Positions 17,108 through 26,115 of a DNA stretch of 64,000 nt are shown here, piece after piece. Source of the stretch: Paracoccaceae bacterium (GTDB lineage Bacteria; Pseudomonadota; Alphaproteobacteria; Rhodobacterales; Rhodobacteraceae); the NCBI GenBank assembly GCA_026710155.1, contig JAPORQ010000036.1, forward strand, positions 44,379 to 108,378. The letters run 5' to 3'. The number at the start of each line of letters is the position of its first letter. The stretch's first letter is position 1. The notes below the pieces were generated by a model. It worked only from the letters and a program-made list of their open reading frames with translations. It made no database searches and was not told the origin of the DNA. The position numbers and the translations under genes were made by a program.

Positions 17108-17884
17108 GCAGAACCGTTGGTCAAACTCCGGGGCATCATCAAGAAATTCGGCCCCTTTGTAGCCCTGAACGGGGTTGACATGGATATTTATCCAGGCGAA
17201 GTGCATGCACTTCTTGGTGACAATGGTGCCGGCAAATCAACCCTCATCAAAATCCTGTCAGGTGTGCATCAACCGAGTGCCGGTGAAATCATGGTCGATG
17301 GAAACCCGATTGTCTTCCGATCTCCCAGGGATGCATCGGCAGCAGGGATTGGAACGGTTTATCAGGATCTGGCCCTGAACCAGTTGATGTCAGTATCCCG
17401 CAATTTTTTCATGGGGCGGGAGATTTTCAAGGGTCCCGCACCCTTTGGCATGATGAAATTGAAGGAAATGGATATCATAACCCATGATGAAATGATCAAG
17501 ATTGGAATTGACATTTCCGATCCCCACCAGGCCGTGGGGACCATGTCGGGAGGTCAGCGGCAGACCTTGGCGATTGCCCGGGCCATTTATTTTGGTGCCA
17601 AAATCCTTATTCTGGACGAACCTACCTCGGCCCTGGGTCAAAAACAGCAGATGGAAGTTCTGAAAACAATCAAGCGGGTCAGGGCCCTCGGAAATATAGC
17701 CATTATTTTCATAACCCATAATGAAATCCATTCCAAACTCATTGCCGATCGCTATACTTTCCTTTCGCTAGGCGAGGTAATAGGTTCAGGCACCAGGGAG
17801 AGTCTGGACGGTGATGACATTCGAAGGTTGATGGCCGGAGGAGCTGAAATGGCTGACCTGGAAATGGAATTGGGAAAGATATAG
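17063..17884 (+). CDS. Sugar ABC transporter, single-domain ATPase (FrcA-like)
   Basis: The protein has 273 residues with one ABC domain: Walker A GDNGAGKST near 52-60, signature TMSGGQRQT and Walker B ILILDEPTSALG. Most carbohydrate importers of this class use a fused ATPase of about 500 residues. A single domain is characteristic of the FrcA branch. AGGAGG lies nine bases ahead of the ATG. The first 15 residues are MAKTA three times, encoded by a perfect 15-bp tandem triplication, and are not part of the ABC fold. Each repeat supplies an ATG, but only the first has a good ribosome binding site. It is the last gene of the inositol-type operon. Confidence 0.9.
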   Translation: MAKTAMAKTAMAKTAAEPLVKLRGIIKKFGPFVALNGVDMDIYPGEVHALLGDNGAGKSTLIKILSGVHQPSAGEIMVDGNPIVFRSPRDASAAGIGTVYQDLALNQLMSVSRNFFMGREIFKGPAPFGMMKLKEMDIITHDEMIKIGIDISDPHQAVGTMSGGQRQTLAIARAIYFGAKILILDEPTSALGQKQQMEVLKTIKRVRALGNIAIIFITHNEIHSKLIADRYTFLSLGEVIGSGTRESLDGDDIRRLMAGGAEMADLEMELGKI

Positions 17885-17941
17885 CCCCGTTTTTTCAATA
17901 CTGAAAATGCCAAATCCTTTGTAAGGTATTGACTTTGGTTT

Positions 17942-17967
17942 CTCCTAATCAGGATGGAGTTTTTTTT
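17942..17967 (+). terminator. Possible weak terminator after the sugar operon
   Basis: CTCC and GGAG can pair around a 10-base loop (alternatively TCCT with AGGA), and eight T follow directly. The stem is short, so this is a weak candidate. Its place about 60 bp after the ATPase stop fits the end of the operon. Confidence 0.45.
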
Positions 17968-18517
17968 ATTGGCTGATTTAATCTTCGTGGAGAATCATCC
18001 TTTGAAAGGAGTTTATACCTAGTCGGTCAAACCGACTGCCAACACGCCACAATTTTCAACGCCTGCAACGGGCTACCCGATTGTACAAAAGAAAGCGATA
18101 TCCTGTGTGAAGCCTTCCAGAGGTTTGCTCTTGGTGCAGATGCAATCAAGATGGCCTGTCATGGGACATCTGGGACTGGTTCCCCACAAATTAATCTGCA
18201 AGTGTGGATTATGTGCTGTGGATAAAACTGGTATGGAAGCATATGGTTTCGAGAAATTCAAAAGGCTGGAAGATGCCTGAGATGCTTCCGGGAAAACACT
18301 GAGACATGTCGGTGTTATCGGCAATTTCAGATGATGAATTTTCTGGTTTTCTGGATTTGATGAATAAAAGTTGATTCAGGATTTCCATATTCTTATGCAG
18401 AATTTTATATATATCAGGTAAACCAATAGGTTATAATTCGGTTTTGAATTCGTGAAGGTATCAGTTTACAGGTATTCAAACTTTAGGCTAATGTATATCA
18501 ATTCAAGGTAGTCCAAT
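17968..18517. other. Region without an intact gene before glcD
   Basis: A plus-strand frame around 18060-18220 reads as plausible protein (ESDILCEAFQRFALGADA, then KMACHGTSGTG) but has no start and soon meets a stop. I do not recognise it, and it may be a gene fragment. TCGGTCAAACCGA at 18020-18032 is a small palindrome. The 150 bases before glcD are AT-rich and probably carry its promoter. No clear operator was found. Confidence 0.4.
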
Positions 18518-19951
18518 ATGGAAATGCCATCTTCAAATAGTTCGATTATCAATGACAAGGACAGATTGATAGGTCTTTTCAACCGGATACTGTCAGCGGA
18601 CTCGGTCATATCTGATCCCTATGAGACCAAAGCCTACGAGTGCGACGGTCTGACAGCCTACAAGTGCCCGCCATTGGCTGTTTTGCTTCCCAGGACCACC
18701 GAGGAAGTTGCCGAGATTCTGAAAATTTGTCATGAAGAGAAAATACCTGTTATACCGAGGGGTGCAGGGACATCTCTAGCGGGGGGAGCACTTCCGACTA
18801 GTGACAGTGTGATTTTGGGAACATCCAGATTAAACAATATTCTTGATCTGGATATTGAGAACAGAATGGTTAGGGTTCAAACTGGAGTGACCAATCTTTC
18901 GGTTACCGAAGCTGTTGAAAACGAAGGCTTTTTTTACGCTCCTGACCCCTCTAGTCAGCTGGTGTGTACAATAGCTGGCAATATTGCCATGAACTCGGGA
19001 GGTGCCCATTGTCTCAAATATGGCGTAACTACCAATAATCTAATGGGTATGAAGATTGTTCTAATGGATGGTTCTGTTATGGAATTGGGAGGAGAGTACC
19101 TTGATTCTGGAGGATTGGATTTGTTGGGCGTCGTATGTGGTTCCGAGGGACAGTTGGGTATTGTTACCGAAGCCGTGTTGAGAATCATACCAAAGCCCGA
19201 AGGGGCAAGACCGATATTATTGGGCTTCGATTCCAATGTTATTGCAGGTAATTGCGTTTCGGACATTATTGGAGAAGGAATTCTACCCGTTGCCATCGAG
19301 TTCATGGATCGCCTGTGTATCCAGGCTTGTGAGGATTTTGTCGGTGCCGGCTATCCAGATGTCGAAGCTCTTTTGATTGTTGAAGTTGAAGGGTCAGCCA
19401 AGGAAATTGATGAACAACTCGACAGGATAAAGGCCATTGCTTCACGACACAATCCCGTAGCCATGAAGGAAAGCAAATCCGACAAGGAATCCAAATTGAT
19501 CTGGCTTGGAAGGAAATCTGCTTTTGGAGCCATGGGAAAGATCAACGATTACATGTGTCTTGATGGAACCATTCCCGTATCCCGATTACCTGATGTACTG
19601 GAGGGCATTTCCACCCTTTCCAAAAAATACGGCCTGGCTGTGGCCAATGTTTTTCATGCCGGGGATGGAAACCTTCACCCGTTAATCCTTTTCAATGCTA
19701 ACCAGGAGGGTGAGTTGGCAAAGTGTGAAAGTCTGGGGGCGGATATTCTAAATCTTTGTGTCGATTTGGGGGGATGCCTGAGTGGTGAACATGGAGTTGG
19801 GGTGGAAAAAAGAGATTTGATGACGAATCAATTCTCCAGGCAGGATCTCGAACTCCAAATGCGGGTAAAGGATGTGTTTGATCCAGACTGGTTGCTAAAC
19901 CCTGCCAAGGTCTTTCCATTGGAAATTTCAATGGAGCGTAGACTAAATTGA
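18518..19951 (+). CDS. glcD: Glycolate oxidase, FAD subunit
   Basis: The 477-residue protein is an FAD-linked oxidase of the GlcD type. The FAD diphosphate loop is PVIPRGAGTSLAGGA near 78-92. The middle has IAGNIAMNSGGAHCLKYG. The C-terminal domain has HAGDGNLHPLI and GCLSGEHGVGVEKR. Together with GlcE and GlcF it oxidises glycolate to glyoxylate at the inner membrane and passes electrons to quinone. The three genes follow in the usual order. Its TGA overlaps the TTG start of glcE by four bases. Length is close to the usual 490-500 residues. Confidence 0.93.
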   Translation: MEMPSSNSSIINDKDRLIGLFNRILSADSVISDPYETKAYECDGLTAYKCPPLAVLLPRTTEEVAEILKICHEEKIPVIPRGAGTSLAGGALPTSDSVILGTSRLNNILDLDIENRMVRVQTGVTNLSVTEAVENEGFFYAPDPSSQLVCTIAGNIAMNSGGAHCLKYGVTTNNLMGMKIVLMDGSVMELGGEYLDSGGLDLLGVVCGSEGQLGIVTEAVLRIIPKPEGARPILLGFDSNVIAGNCVSDIIGEGILPVAIEFMDRLCIQACEDFVGAGYPDVEALLIVEVEGSAKEIDEQLDRIKAIASRHNPVAMKESKSDKESKLIWLGRKSAFGAMGKINDYMCLDGTIPVSRLPDVLEGISTLSKKYGLAVANVFHAGDGNLHPLILFNANQEGELAKCESLGADILNLCVDLGGCLSGEHGVGVEKRDLMTNQFSRQDLELQMRVKDVFDPDWLLNPAKVFPLEISMERRLN

Positions 19952-21084
19952 GACCTGCAAGCGAATCAGAACTTGCCAACCTGATTACAGGGAGAACATC
20001 ACCTGTAATACCCTGTGGTGGAGGCACCCGTCCAATTGGACTGTCTTCGGCAGGGGAAAGACTTTATCTTGACAATCTCAACAGGGTAACACAATACGAG
20101 CCAGGAGCCCTGACGCTGGTTGCTGAAGCAGGAACGCCCCTTAAAACCATTTTTGAAATCCTCAATGAAAAAGGCCAAATGTTTCCATTTGAACCGATAG
20201 ATTATCGGGGTTTGCTTGGAAGAGGCGGAGAACCGACAGTAGGTGGCATGGTTGCTACCAATTCCTCTGGTCCTAGGAGGGTCAAGGTGGGAGCCTGTCG
20301 GGATTATGTAATCGGCCTCAGATTTGTTGATGGTGAGGGAAATATCATAAAATCCGGTGGCCGTGTGATGAAAAATGTGACCGGTTATGATCTTACGAAA
20401 TTGCTCACCGGAAGTTTTGGTACGCTTGGAATTATAACCGAAGTGGCCTTGAAGGTTTTGCCTGCTCCGACCCATGCGGCAGTATTGTTAATCGAGGGTC
20501 TGTCCGAGAAACTTGCCTTGCAGGTATTAAACCGCTCTCTGAATTCACCTTTTGAGGTTTCTGGTGCTGCTCACTTGTGTTCTGGAGTTGATGGTCAACC
20601 GGTCACCATGATTCGACTCGAAGGATTTCAATCGTCAGTAATGTATCGGGTGGAAGAACTTTCAAAATTTTTTGAAGATTCTGTTTCAATAACTGTGGAA
20701 ACTGATCCCGAACGAACAAGGGAAGGTTGGGAATATATCAGGGATGTAGGTCCATTTCAAAACCGGGAAGGGGATGTGTGGAAAATAATAACCAAACCCA
20801 GCGAGGCCCTACTATTGGTTGAGGGATTAAGGGAAAGCATCAATATTGAAGTATTTTACGATTGGGCAGGAAGTTTGATATGGGCATTGGTAAAGGAAGG
20901 TACAAATTTGAGGGATTATCTGCAGGGTCTGAATGGTCATGCCACACTCATCAGGGCAAATGATGGCAACAAGTCGCATTTGGAGGTCTTTCACCAGCAA
21001 AGCATCATGGAATTGGAATTGAAGAAACGATTGAAAAACAAATTTGATCCCGGCAATATCCTGAACCAAGGGATGGTATTGTAA
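19948..21084 (+). CDS. glcE: Glycolate oxidase, FAD-binding subunit
   Basis: The product has 378 residues with the FAD motif PVIPCGGGTRPIG near the start. GGMVATNSSGPRRVKVGACRD and GGRVMKNVTGYDLTKLLTGS follow, and both are typical of GlcE. The start codon is TTG, overlapping the glcD stop (TTGA). No ATG lies near the expected N-terminus, so the TTG is well supported. It is one of three subunits of membrane glycolate oxidase. A 53-bp gap separates it from glcF. Confidence 0.92.
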   Translation: MRPASESELANLITGRTSPVIPCGGGTRPIGLSSAGERLYLDNLNRVTQYEPGALTLVAEAGTPLKTIFEILNEKGQMFPFEPIDYRGLLGRGGEPTVGGMVATNSSGPRRVKVGACRDYVIGLRFVDGEGNIIKSGGRVMKNVTGYDLTKLLTGSFGTLGIITEVALKVLPAPTHAAVLLIEGLSEKLALQVLNRSLNSPFEVSGAAHLCSGVDGQPVTMIRLEGFQSSVMYRVEELSKFFEDSVSITVETDPERTREGWEYIRDVGPFQNREGDVWKIITKPSEALLLVEGLRESINIEVFYDWAGSLIWALVKEGTNLRDYLQGLNGHATLIRANDGNKSHLEVFHQQSIMELELKKRLKNKFDPGNILNQGMVL

Positions 21085-21137
21085 TGGTAACCATGACCGT
21101 CAGCCCTGAATTTATGGAACCCAAGTAAGGCTGTTTT

Positions 21138-22445
21138 ATGGAAACCAGGTTCACTGAAACGCAACTTGCCAACCCTTCGGTAAAAAGGGCCAATGAAATC
21201 CTCAGAACCTGTGTTCATTGTGGTTTTTGTCTTGCCACCTGCCCGACTTATCAGGTGCTTGGAGATGAGCTGGACAGTCCCCGGGGCAGGATATACCTGA
21301 TCAAGGAAATGCTGGAATCCCAACGACCTGCTGATGAAAAGACAGTTAAGCACATCGACCGGTGTCTTTCTTGCCTTGCCTGTATGTCGACCTGTCCTTC
21401 TGATGTTCATTATATGCATTTGGTGGATTACGCCCGGGAATATATCGAGGAAACCTACAAACGCCCCCTGACAGATAGATTGCTCAGGAAAATGCTGAAG
21501 GTCATGATGACCAATCAAAAACTGTTCGGATTGAGTTTGTTGTTTTCAAGGTTCGCCAAACCTTTTGCTTCCTTCATGCCAGACAGGCGATTAAGGGCCA
21601 TGTTAAGTTTATCTCCTTCCGGAACCAAAAAGGCGGAAGAATATATCAGGGGTGAAACATTTTATCCCGAGGGCAAGAAAAAATTCAGGGTTGCCCTGTT
21701 GATGGGATGTGTCCAGCAGGCAATTGATCCGTCAATAAACCAGGCAACAATCAGCTTGTTGGCAAGATTGGGTTGTGAGGTGGTTGTCCCCACCTATGAT
21801 TGTTGTGGTGCCTTGCCCCATCACATGGGTTCCAAGGATGACTGTTCCCGTCTCGCTTTGGAAGCCATCAATTCCCTGATTGAGGAGATGGATGGGGATG
21901 GTTTGGATGCCATAATCATCAATACCAGTGGTTGTGGAACGACCATCAAGGATTATGGCTACATGTTTCAGAATCACCCATCACAAAAAGATGCTGAAAG
22001 GGTGGCAGGAATGGCAGTGGACATAACGGAATTCATTGACAGGATCGGTTTCCCCTTTCATGAAAAACCATCAATAAGGGTAGGATACCATGCCGCTTGT
22101 TCGCTGCAACATGGTCAGGGAATCAAGACCATACCCAAGGAATTGTTGAAGAGTGCCGGATTTGAGGTTGTGGAACCCTTGAACAGTCATCTATGCTGTG
22201 GATCGGCCGGAACCTACAATATGTTGCAACCTGAAATTTCCCAAGAACTCAGAACCAGAAAAATTGATACGCTGGAAGCAAAAAAACCAGATGTTATTGC
22301 CACAGGCAACATAGGATGCATGGTCCAGATTTCGGCTGGTACCAACATACCGGTTGTCCATACCGTAGAACTGTTGGACTGGATATCAACACCATCCGGT
22401 GTACCCAAATCCCTGGATACCATGAAAGCGACTTTCAATTGTTGA
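21138..22445 (+). CDS. glcF: Glycolate oxidase, iron-sulfur subunit
   Basis: The 435-residue protein has two four-cysteine ferredoxin clusters near the N-terminus: CVHCGFCLATCP near 27-38 and CLSCLACMSTCP near 77-88. Two CCG domains follow, with CCGALPHHMGS and CCGSAGTYN. This is the GlcF arrangement, which passes electrons from the flavin subunits to quinone. It completes the glcDEF operon. The hsp20 promoter begins about 27 bp after its stop, and no terminator hairpin is visible between them. Confidence 0.93.
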   Translation: METRFTETQLANPSVKRANEILRTCVHCGFCLATCPTYQVLGDELDSPRGRIYLIKEMLESQRPADEKTVKHIDRCLSCLACMSTCPSDVHYMHLVDYAREYIEETYKRPLTDRLLRKMLKVMMTNQKLFGLSLLFSRFAKPFASFMPDRRLRAMLSLSPSGTKKAEEYIRGETFYPEGKKKFRVALLMGCVQQAIDPSINQATISLLARLGCEVVVPTYDCCGALPHHMGSKDDCSRLALEAINSLIEEMDGDGLDAIIINTSGCGTTIKDYGYMFQNHPSQKDAERVAGMAVDITEFIDRIGFPFHEKPSIRVGYHAACSLQHGQGIKTIPKELLKSAGFEVVEPLNSHLCCGSAGTYNMLQPEISQELRTRKIDTLEAKKPDVIATGNIGCMVQISAGTNIPVVHTVELLDWISTPSGVPKSLDTMKATFNC

Positions 22446-22472
22446 TGACAGGAATTTTTTTACAAAAAAACT

Positions 22473-22500
22473 CTTGAAAATCACTTATATTGCCCTATCT
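22473..22500 (+). promoter_or_regulatory. Sigma-32 heat-shock promoter
   Basis: CTTGAAA at 22473-22479 is followed after exactly 13 bases by CCCTATCT at 22493-22500. This closely matches the RpoH consensus (CTTGAAA, 11-15 bases, CCCCATNT). It lies about 90 bp ahead of the hsp20 start. Transcription would begin near 22507. Confidence 0.85.
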
Positions 22501-22509
22501 ATGGGTTAT

Positions 22510-22586
22510 CAGAGCCGCAAGGTCTGGTAATTTAGCCGCCCGTTCAAATGAAGGGCACATTATGAAAATCGCTCAAATGGAGGATT
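22510..22586 (+). promoter_or_regulatory. ROSE-like RNA thermometer in the hsp20 leader
   Basis: Three consecutive hairpins can be drawn in the leader. Hairpin I (22510-22526) has a GCAA loop. Hairpin II (22538-22556) pairs GCCC and TTC with GAAGGGC. Hairpin III (22567-22586) pairs AATC(G)CTC with GAGGATT. Each has a single bulged G. The third stem buries the ribosome binding site GGAGG at 22579-22583. A G-bulged stem over the Shine-Dalgarno sequence is the hallmark of ROSE elements, which melt on heating to allow small heat-shock protein synthesis in alphaproteobacteria. The structure is hand-folded. Confidence 0.75.
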
Positions 22587-22591
22587 ATGTC

Positions 22592-23068
22592 ATGCGTACA
22601 TATGATTTGTCACCCCTATATCAAACAACCGTAGGTTTCGACCGTTTTCAGGATATGCTGGATCAGGTCTTTACCCAGGAAAGTGTTTCAACGGGGTACC
22701 CCCCTTACAACATCGAAAAGACATCGGATGAAAGCTATGTGATTTCCATAGCTGCAGCCGGCTTCTCAAGCAAGGAACTTGAAATCGAGGTCCGTGAAAA
22801 CAAGCTCATCGTAACCGGCAAGAAAGTTGCTGATGAAGACAAGCGTGTTTTCCTGCACAAGGGAATTGGCCAAAGAAGTTTCCAGAGGAAATTTCAATTG
22901 GCTGATCATGTCAAGGTGATTGCCGCCAATTTCACAGATGGAATGCTGAACATTTCCCTGGAGAGGGAAATTCCCGAGGCCTACAAGCCAAGGAAAATTT
23001 CCATCAGCAATGGACAGGCGAAAGAGTCCGCCATTGAAAATGGAAAAGCCGTCGAAATAGAGGGCTAA
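22592..23068 (+). CDS. Small heat-shock protein, Hsp20/IbpA family
   Basis: The protein has about 158 residues, starting MRTYDLSPLYQTTVGFDRF, the classic opening of alphaproteobacterial IbpA-type proteins. An alpha-crystallin domain follows (YVISIAAAGFSSKELEIEV, then KGIGQRSFQRKFQLADHVKV). It ends with NISLEREIPEAYKPRKI, which includes the I-x-I-like tail. Small heat-shock proteins hold unfolding proteins for refolding by DnaK and ClpB. I set the start at the ATG at 22592, since GGAGG stands nine bases upstream and the earlier ATGs lie inside the leader hairpins. Control is by the RpoH promoter and RNA thermometer listed above. Confidence 0.92.
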   Translation: MRTYDLSPLYQTTVGFDRFQDMLDQVFTQESVSTGYPPYNIEKTSDESYVISIAAAGFSSKELEIEVRENKLIVTGKKVADEDKRVFLHKGIGQRSFQRKFQLADHVKVIAANFTDGMLNISLEREIPEAYKPRKISISNGQAKESAIENGKAVEIEG

Positions 23069-23088
23069 CCCTCAACATAAACCCACCT

Positions 23089-23120
23089 CCCCGGTAATCC
23101 TGTTACCGGGGATTTTTTTT
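23089..23120 (+). terminator. Rho-independent terminator after hsp20
   Basis: CCCCGGTAA (23089-23097) pairs perfectly with TTACCGGGG (23103-23111) around a five-base loop. A run of eight T follows at 23113-23120. It ends about 50 bp after the hsp20 stop. Confidence 0.93.
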
Positions 23121-23219
23121 GAAAAATCAAAAATACGATGAAGAATGCCAGTAATCTGGATTGCAGTCTACTTGTCATGTAAGTTTGAGTGCATTCTCCT
23201 ATGGCGATGAATGGGAATT

Positions 23220-24695
23220 TTAGACGCTGATACAAACGTATTTCATTTCCAGATAATCGTCCATACCATGTCTTGATCCCTCTCGACCAATACCTGACTG
23301 CTTCACACCGCCAAAAGGGGCAGACTCGGTTGAGAAAATACCGGTATTAACACCGACAATTCCATATTCCAGCGCTTCAGCCACCTTCCATACACGGGAA
23401 ACATTCTTGGTATAAAAATAGGAAGCCAATCCATGGATGGAATCATTGGCCAATTCAATGACTTCATCATCAGAACTGAATTTGAATAGCGGAGCAAGTG
23501 GGCCAAAAGTCTCGTCATAAGCAACCATCATGTCCTGATTGACATCAGTTATAACCGTGGGTTCAAACCAGTATCCGCCCAGTTCTGACGGATTTCCGCC
23601 AGTCAATACCTTTGCACCTTTGCCAACGGCGTCCTCAATATGGGATTTGACCTTTTCAACTGCATCCTGATTGATCAACGGACCAGTATTCACCCCATCT
23701 TCCAACCCATCTCCCAGAACAAGTGACTTGGTTGCTTCAGCAAGTTTCTTGGAGAATTCTTCATAAACACCTTCCTGAACATAAATCCTGTTGGCACAAA
23801 CACAGGTTTGACCATTGTTTCGATACTTGCAAATCATGGCACCCTGTACAGCTTCATCAATGTCAGCATCATCGAACACAATAAATGGAGCATTGCCACC
23901 AAGTTCCATTGAGACTTTCTTGATTTGGTCGCCAGCCTGTCGCATGAGAATACGCCCGACTTCAGTGGAACCGGTAAAGGTAATTTTCTTGATTATTGGA
24001 TTTGAACAGAATTCTTCACCAACGGCTCGCGATTTTGTTGAGGGTACAACCGAGAACACTCCCTTGGGTACACCAGCCCTTTCAGCCAGAACTGCCATGG
24101 CGAGTGCAGAAAGCGGTGTTTCACTAGCTGGGCGGCAGACTATCGAACAACCCACTGCCAAGGCTGGAGCAACCTTTCTGGCAATCATGGCATTTGGAAA
24201 ATTCCATGGCGTGATCGATGCCACAACACCAACGGGCTGCTTTAAAACCACCAGCTTCTTGTCTGTTTGATGACCAGGAATTGTTTCACCATAAACCCGT
24301 TTGGCTTCTTCGGCAAACCACTGGATAAAGGAAGACCCATAGCCAATTTCACCTTTTGCTTCAGCAAAGGGTTTCCCCATTTCAGCAGTTAGAATGGAAG
24401 CAAGATCATCTGCATTTTCCATTGCCAAAGCATACCATTTCAAAAGAATTTCGGATCGTTCCTTGGCTGTCCTGGCTGCCCATTCCTTTTGAGCCACTTC
24501 AGCAGATTCAATGGCCCTTCTGACCTCGGCTACACCAAGATCAGGTATTGAAACGATTACATCTCCCCGAGCAGGATTGGTGATTTCAAAGGTTGCACCA
24601 TCATCGGCATCAACCCATTTTCCATTGATATAGGCTTTGGTGGCAAGTAGAGTTGGATCGTTCAGGATTGAAACCAGATTTGTATGATCAAGCAT
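23220..24695 (-). CDS. gabD: NAD(P)-dependent succinate-semialdehyde dehydrogenase
   Basis: The product has 491 residues of the aldehyde dehydrogenase superfamily. VASITPWNFPNAMIARKVAPAL binds the cofactor. MELGGNAPFIVFDDAD holds the general-base glutamate. NNGQTCVCANRIYVQEG carries the catalytic cysteine. SESAPFGGVKQSGIGREGS near the C-terminus is typical of GabD, as is the overall length. The enzyme oxidises succinate semialdehyde to succinate in GABA breakdown, but related semialdehydes are possible. It stands alone, facing the hsp20 gene, with no GABA transaminase nearby. Confidence 0.88.
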   Translation of the reverse strand: MLDHTNLVSILNDPTLLATKAYINGKWVDADDGATFEITNPARGDVIVSIPDLGVAEVRRAIESAEVAQKEWAARTAKERSEILLKWYALAMENADDLASILTAEMGKPFAEAKGEIGYGSSFIQWFAEEAKRVYGETIPGHQTDKKLVVLKQPVGVVASITPWNFPNAMIARKVAPALAVGCSIVCRPASETPLSALAMAVLAERAGVPKGVFSVVPSTKSRAVGEEFCSNPIIKKITFTGSTEVGRILMRQAGDQIKKVSMELGGNAPFIVFDDADIDEAVQGAMICKYRNNGQTCVCANRIYVQEGVYEEFSKKLAEATKSLVLGDGLEDGVNTGPLINQDAVEKVKSHIEDAVGKGAKVLTGGNPSELGGYWFEPTVITDVNQDMMVAYDETFGPLAPLFKFSSDDEVIELANDSIHGLASYFYTKNVSRVWKVAEALEYGIVGVNTGIFSTESAPFGGVKQSGIGREGSRHGMDDYLEMKYVCISV

Positions 24696-24839
24696 TTTAT
24701 TATCCTCAAAATTGATTATTCACGATTTCAATTTTTGTTCCCAAACAACAAAATACAAGTGAACAAGGGGAAAAAAGTAGAAACAACAAAGAGTTGAAGT
24801 TTGGGATACTGGAAAACCCTATCCTTATGAGGTTGGTAA

Positions 24840-25067
24840 TTATTTAACTAGAATTATGGGGCATAGATACCTCACATTTACCCCTGGCCAATTTTCTTCC
24901 TCGAACTTGAAAGGACAAAAGAACGCATCTTTCAACTGGTCATCCGTCATTCCGGGCATATCCGTTTCAACTTCCTTTTCAGCCTTCTTCGGTTGATACT
25001 GTCTGGACTTCAATTCTATTGAAAGCAGTTTGAGGAGTGGGTGTTTTTCTTCATTGACTTCTATCCA
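24840..25067 (-). pseudogene. Open fragment without a start, unknown
   Basis: Between gabD and the IclR gene one minus-strand frame stays open for about 75 codons between two TAA stops. It has no start except an internal ATG. It reads as credible protein (KHPLLKLLSIELKSR, EVETDMPGMTDDQLKDAF, then FKFEEENWPGVNVRYLCP). I do not recognise the family. It is probably the 3' end of a lost gene. The remaining bases of this 546-bp gap hold nothing I can name, apart from a good AGGAGG ahead of 25242. Confidence 0.35.
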
Positions 25068-25241
25068 TTAAAGGAAACCTTCCACTCATAAAATCATCAA
25101 TTCTTTCCTCATCTTGAACATTCCCAAGAACATCCACATTCAAAAAGTTGCAAAACAAGATTAGAGTGATTTGTTTGAGGACGTTCTGGAACATGTTCTG
25201 TTCTCCAAAGTTAACCGATAGTCCACGGTTCAGGAGGATTC

Positions 25242-26102
25242 TTGAAAAATGAAAACGAAACCGAACACTTGCACCCTCCTCTACTTGACCAAATATCAGT
25301 AGTTTGCTATTCCACTAGAATGGATGAAAATAACGTTACAAAAACAATACCCGTTCGTCAGCGACAAACCGGTCTTGATCGAACCTTGCAAGTTCTTGAT
25401 GCATTGACTGAACATGAAAAACCGATGTCGGCCTATCGAATAGCCAGAGCAATTGGAGCTCCTTCCTCTACAATCTACAGGACCGTAGAAGAGATGCTTA
25501 AACATGGGCTTCTTTCTAGATCTTCCAAGAGGGATCTTTGGCTTGGACCAAGGCTGATGCGATACGGTCTGCTCTACCGAATTAAGCTTGATTTTTTTTC
25601 CGAGGCACGAAAAGAAATGGAGCATTTATGGCAGAAAACAGGTGAAACCATTCAAATTTGTGGTCGTGACGAGGGTATGATGGTTGTCCTTGCCATGATA
25701 GAGGGTGAAGGTCACTTTCGTATTACTTCAAACATAGGAACCAGAGTTCCACTCAACTGGACGGCATCAGGCAAACTTCTCCTTGGGCACCTTCCAGAAC
25801 AACAGGCCCGAGAACTTTTTTTGGCCCATGCACAACCATCCCCCACCGGACGAGCTGAAACCGACGCTGACCTTCTTGTGAAGCAGGCTAAGGCCGATTT
25901 TGCAGCTGGACTCTCGATTCAGAAATCGGACTCTGAATACTCCGTTGCGTGTATCGCGGCCCCAATCCGAGATAGAGACAATAACTGTAGAGCAACAATC
26001 TCCATCGTACTTTCTGAAAAACAACTTGACCAAAAGGAAACAAATTTGATCGCAGCAGTCCGCGAATCTGCTGCGGCTATTGAAGCACGCATCAGATACT
26101 GA
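25242..26102 (+). CDS. IclR-family transcriptional regulator
   Basis: The 286-residue protein has an N-terminal winged helix-turn-helix (LDRTLQVLDALTEHEKPM, then YRIARAIGAPSSTIYRTVEEM). A C-terminal IclR effector domain follows (MVVLAMIEGEGHFRI, then RVPLNWTASGKLLLGHLP). I keep the TTG start at 25242 because AGGAGG stands six bases ahead. An in-frame ATG at 25320 has no such site. The gene is convergent with ridA-dppFD and is the likely regulator of that transport and amidohydrolase operon. IclR proteins usually sense small organic acids. No operator was identified. Confidence 0.88.
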   Translation: MKNENETEHLHPPLLDQISVVCYSTRMDENNVTKTIPVRQRQTGLDRTLQVLDALTEHEKPMSAYRIARAIGAPSSTIYRTVEEMLKHGLLSRSSKRDLWLGPRLMRYGLLYRIKLDFFSEARKEMEHLWQKTGETIQICGRDEGMMVVLAMIEGEGHFRITSNIGTRVPLNWTASGKLLLGHLPEQQARELFLAHAQPSPTGRAETDADLLVKQAKADFAAGLSIQKSDSEYSVACIAAPIRDRDNNCRATISIVLSEKQLDQKETNLIAAVRESAAAIEARIRY

Positions 26103-26115
26103 TTTAATTTTGTGG

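Noticed and set aside
17060..17110. Tandem repeats considered as a CRISPR or minisatellite.
   Set aside because: Only three contiguous 15-bp units without spacers, within a coding start.
16722..17206. Minus-strand frame with VLAIA repeats opposite the sugar ATPase start.
   Set aside because: It is the reverse of the 15-bp tandem repeat and has no other support.
18020..18032. TCGGTCAAACCGA as a regulator operator.
   Set aside because: Short palindrome far from a gene start, with no second copy.
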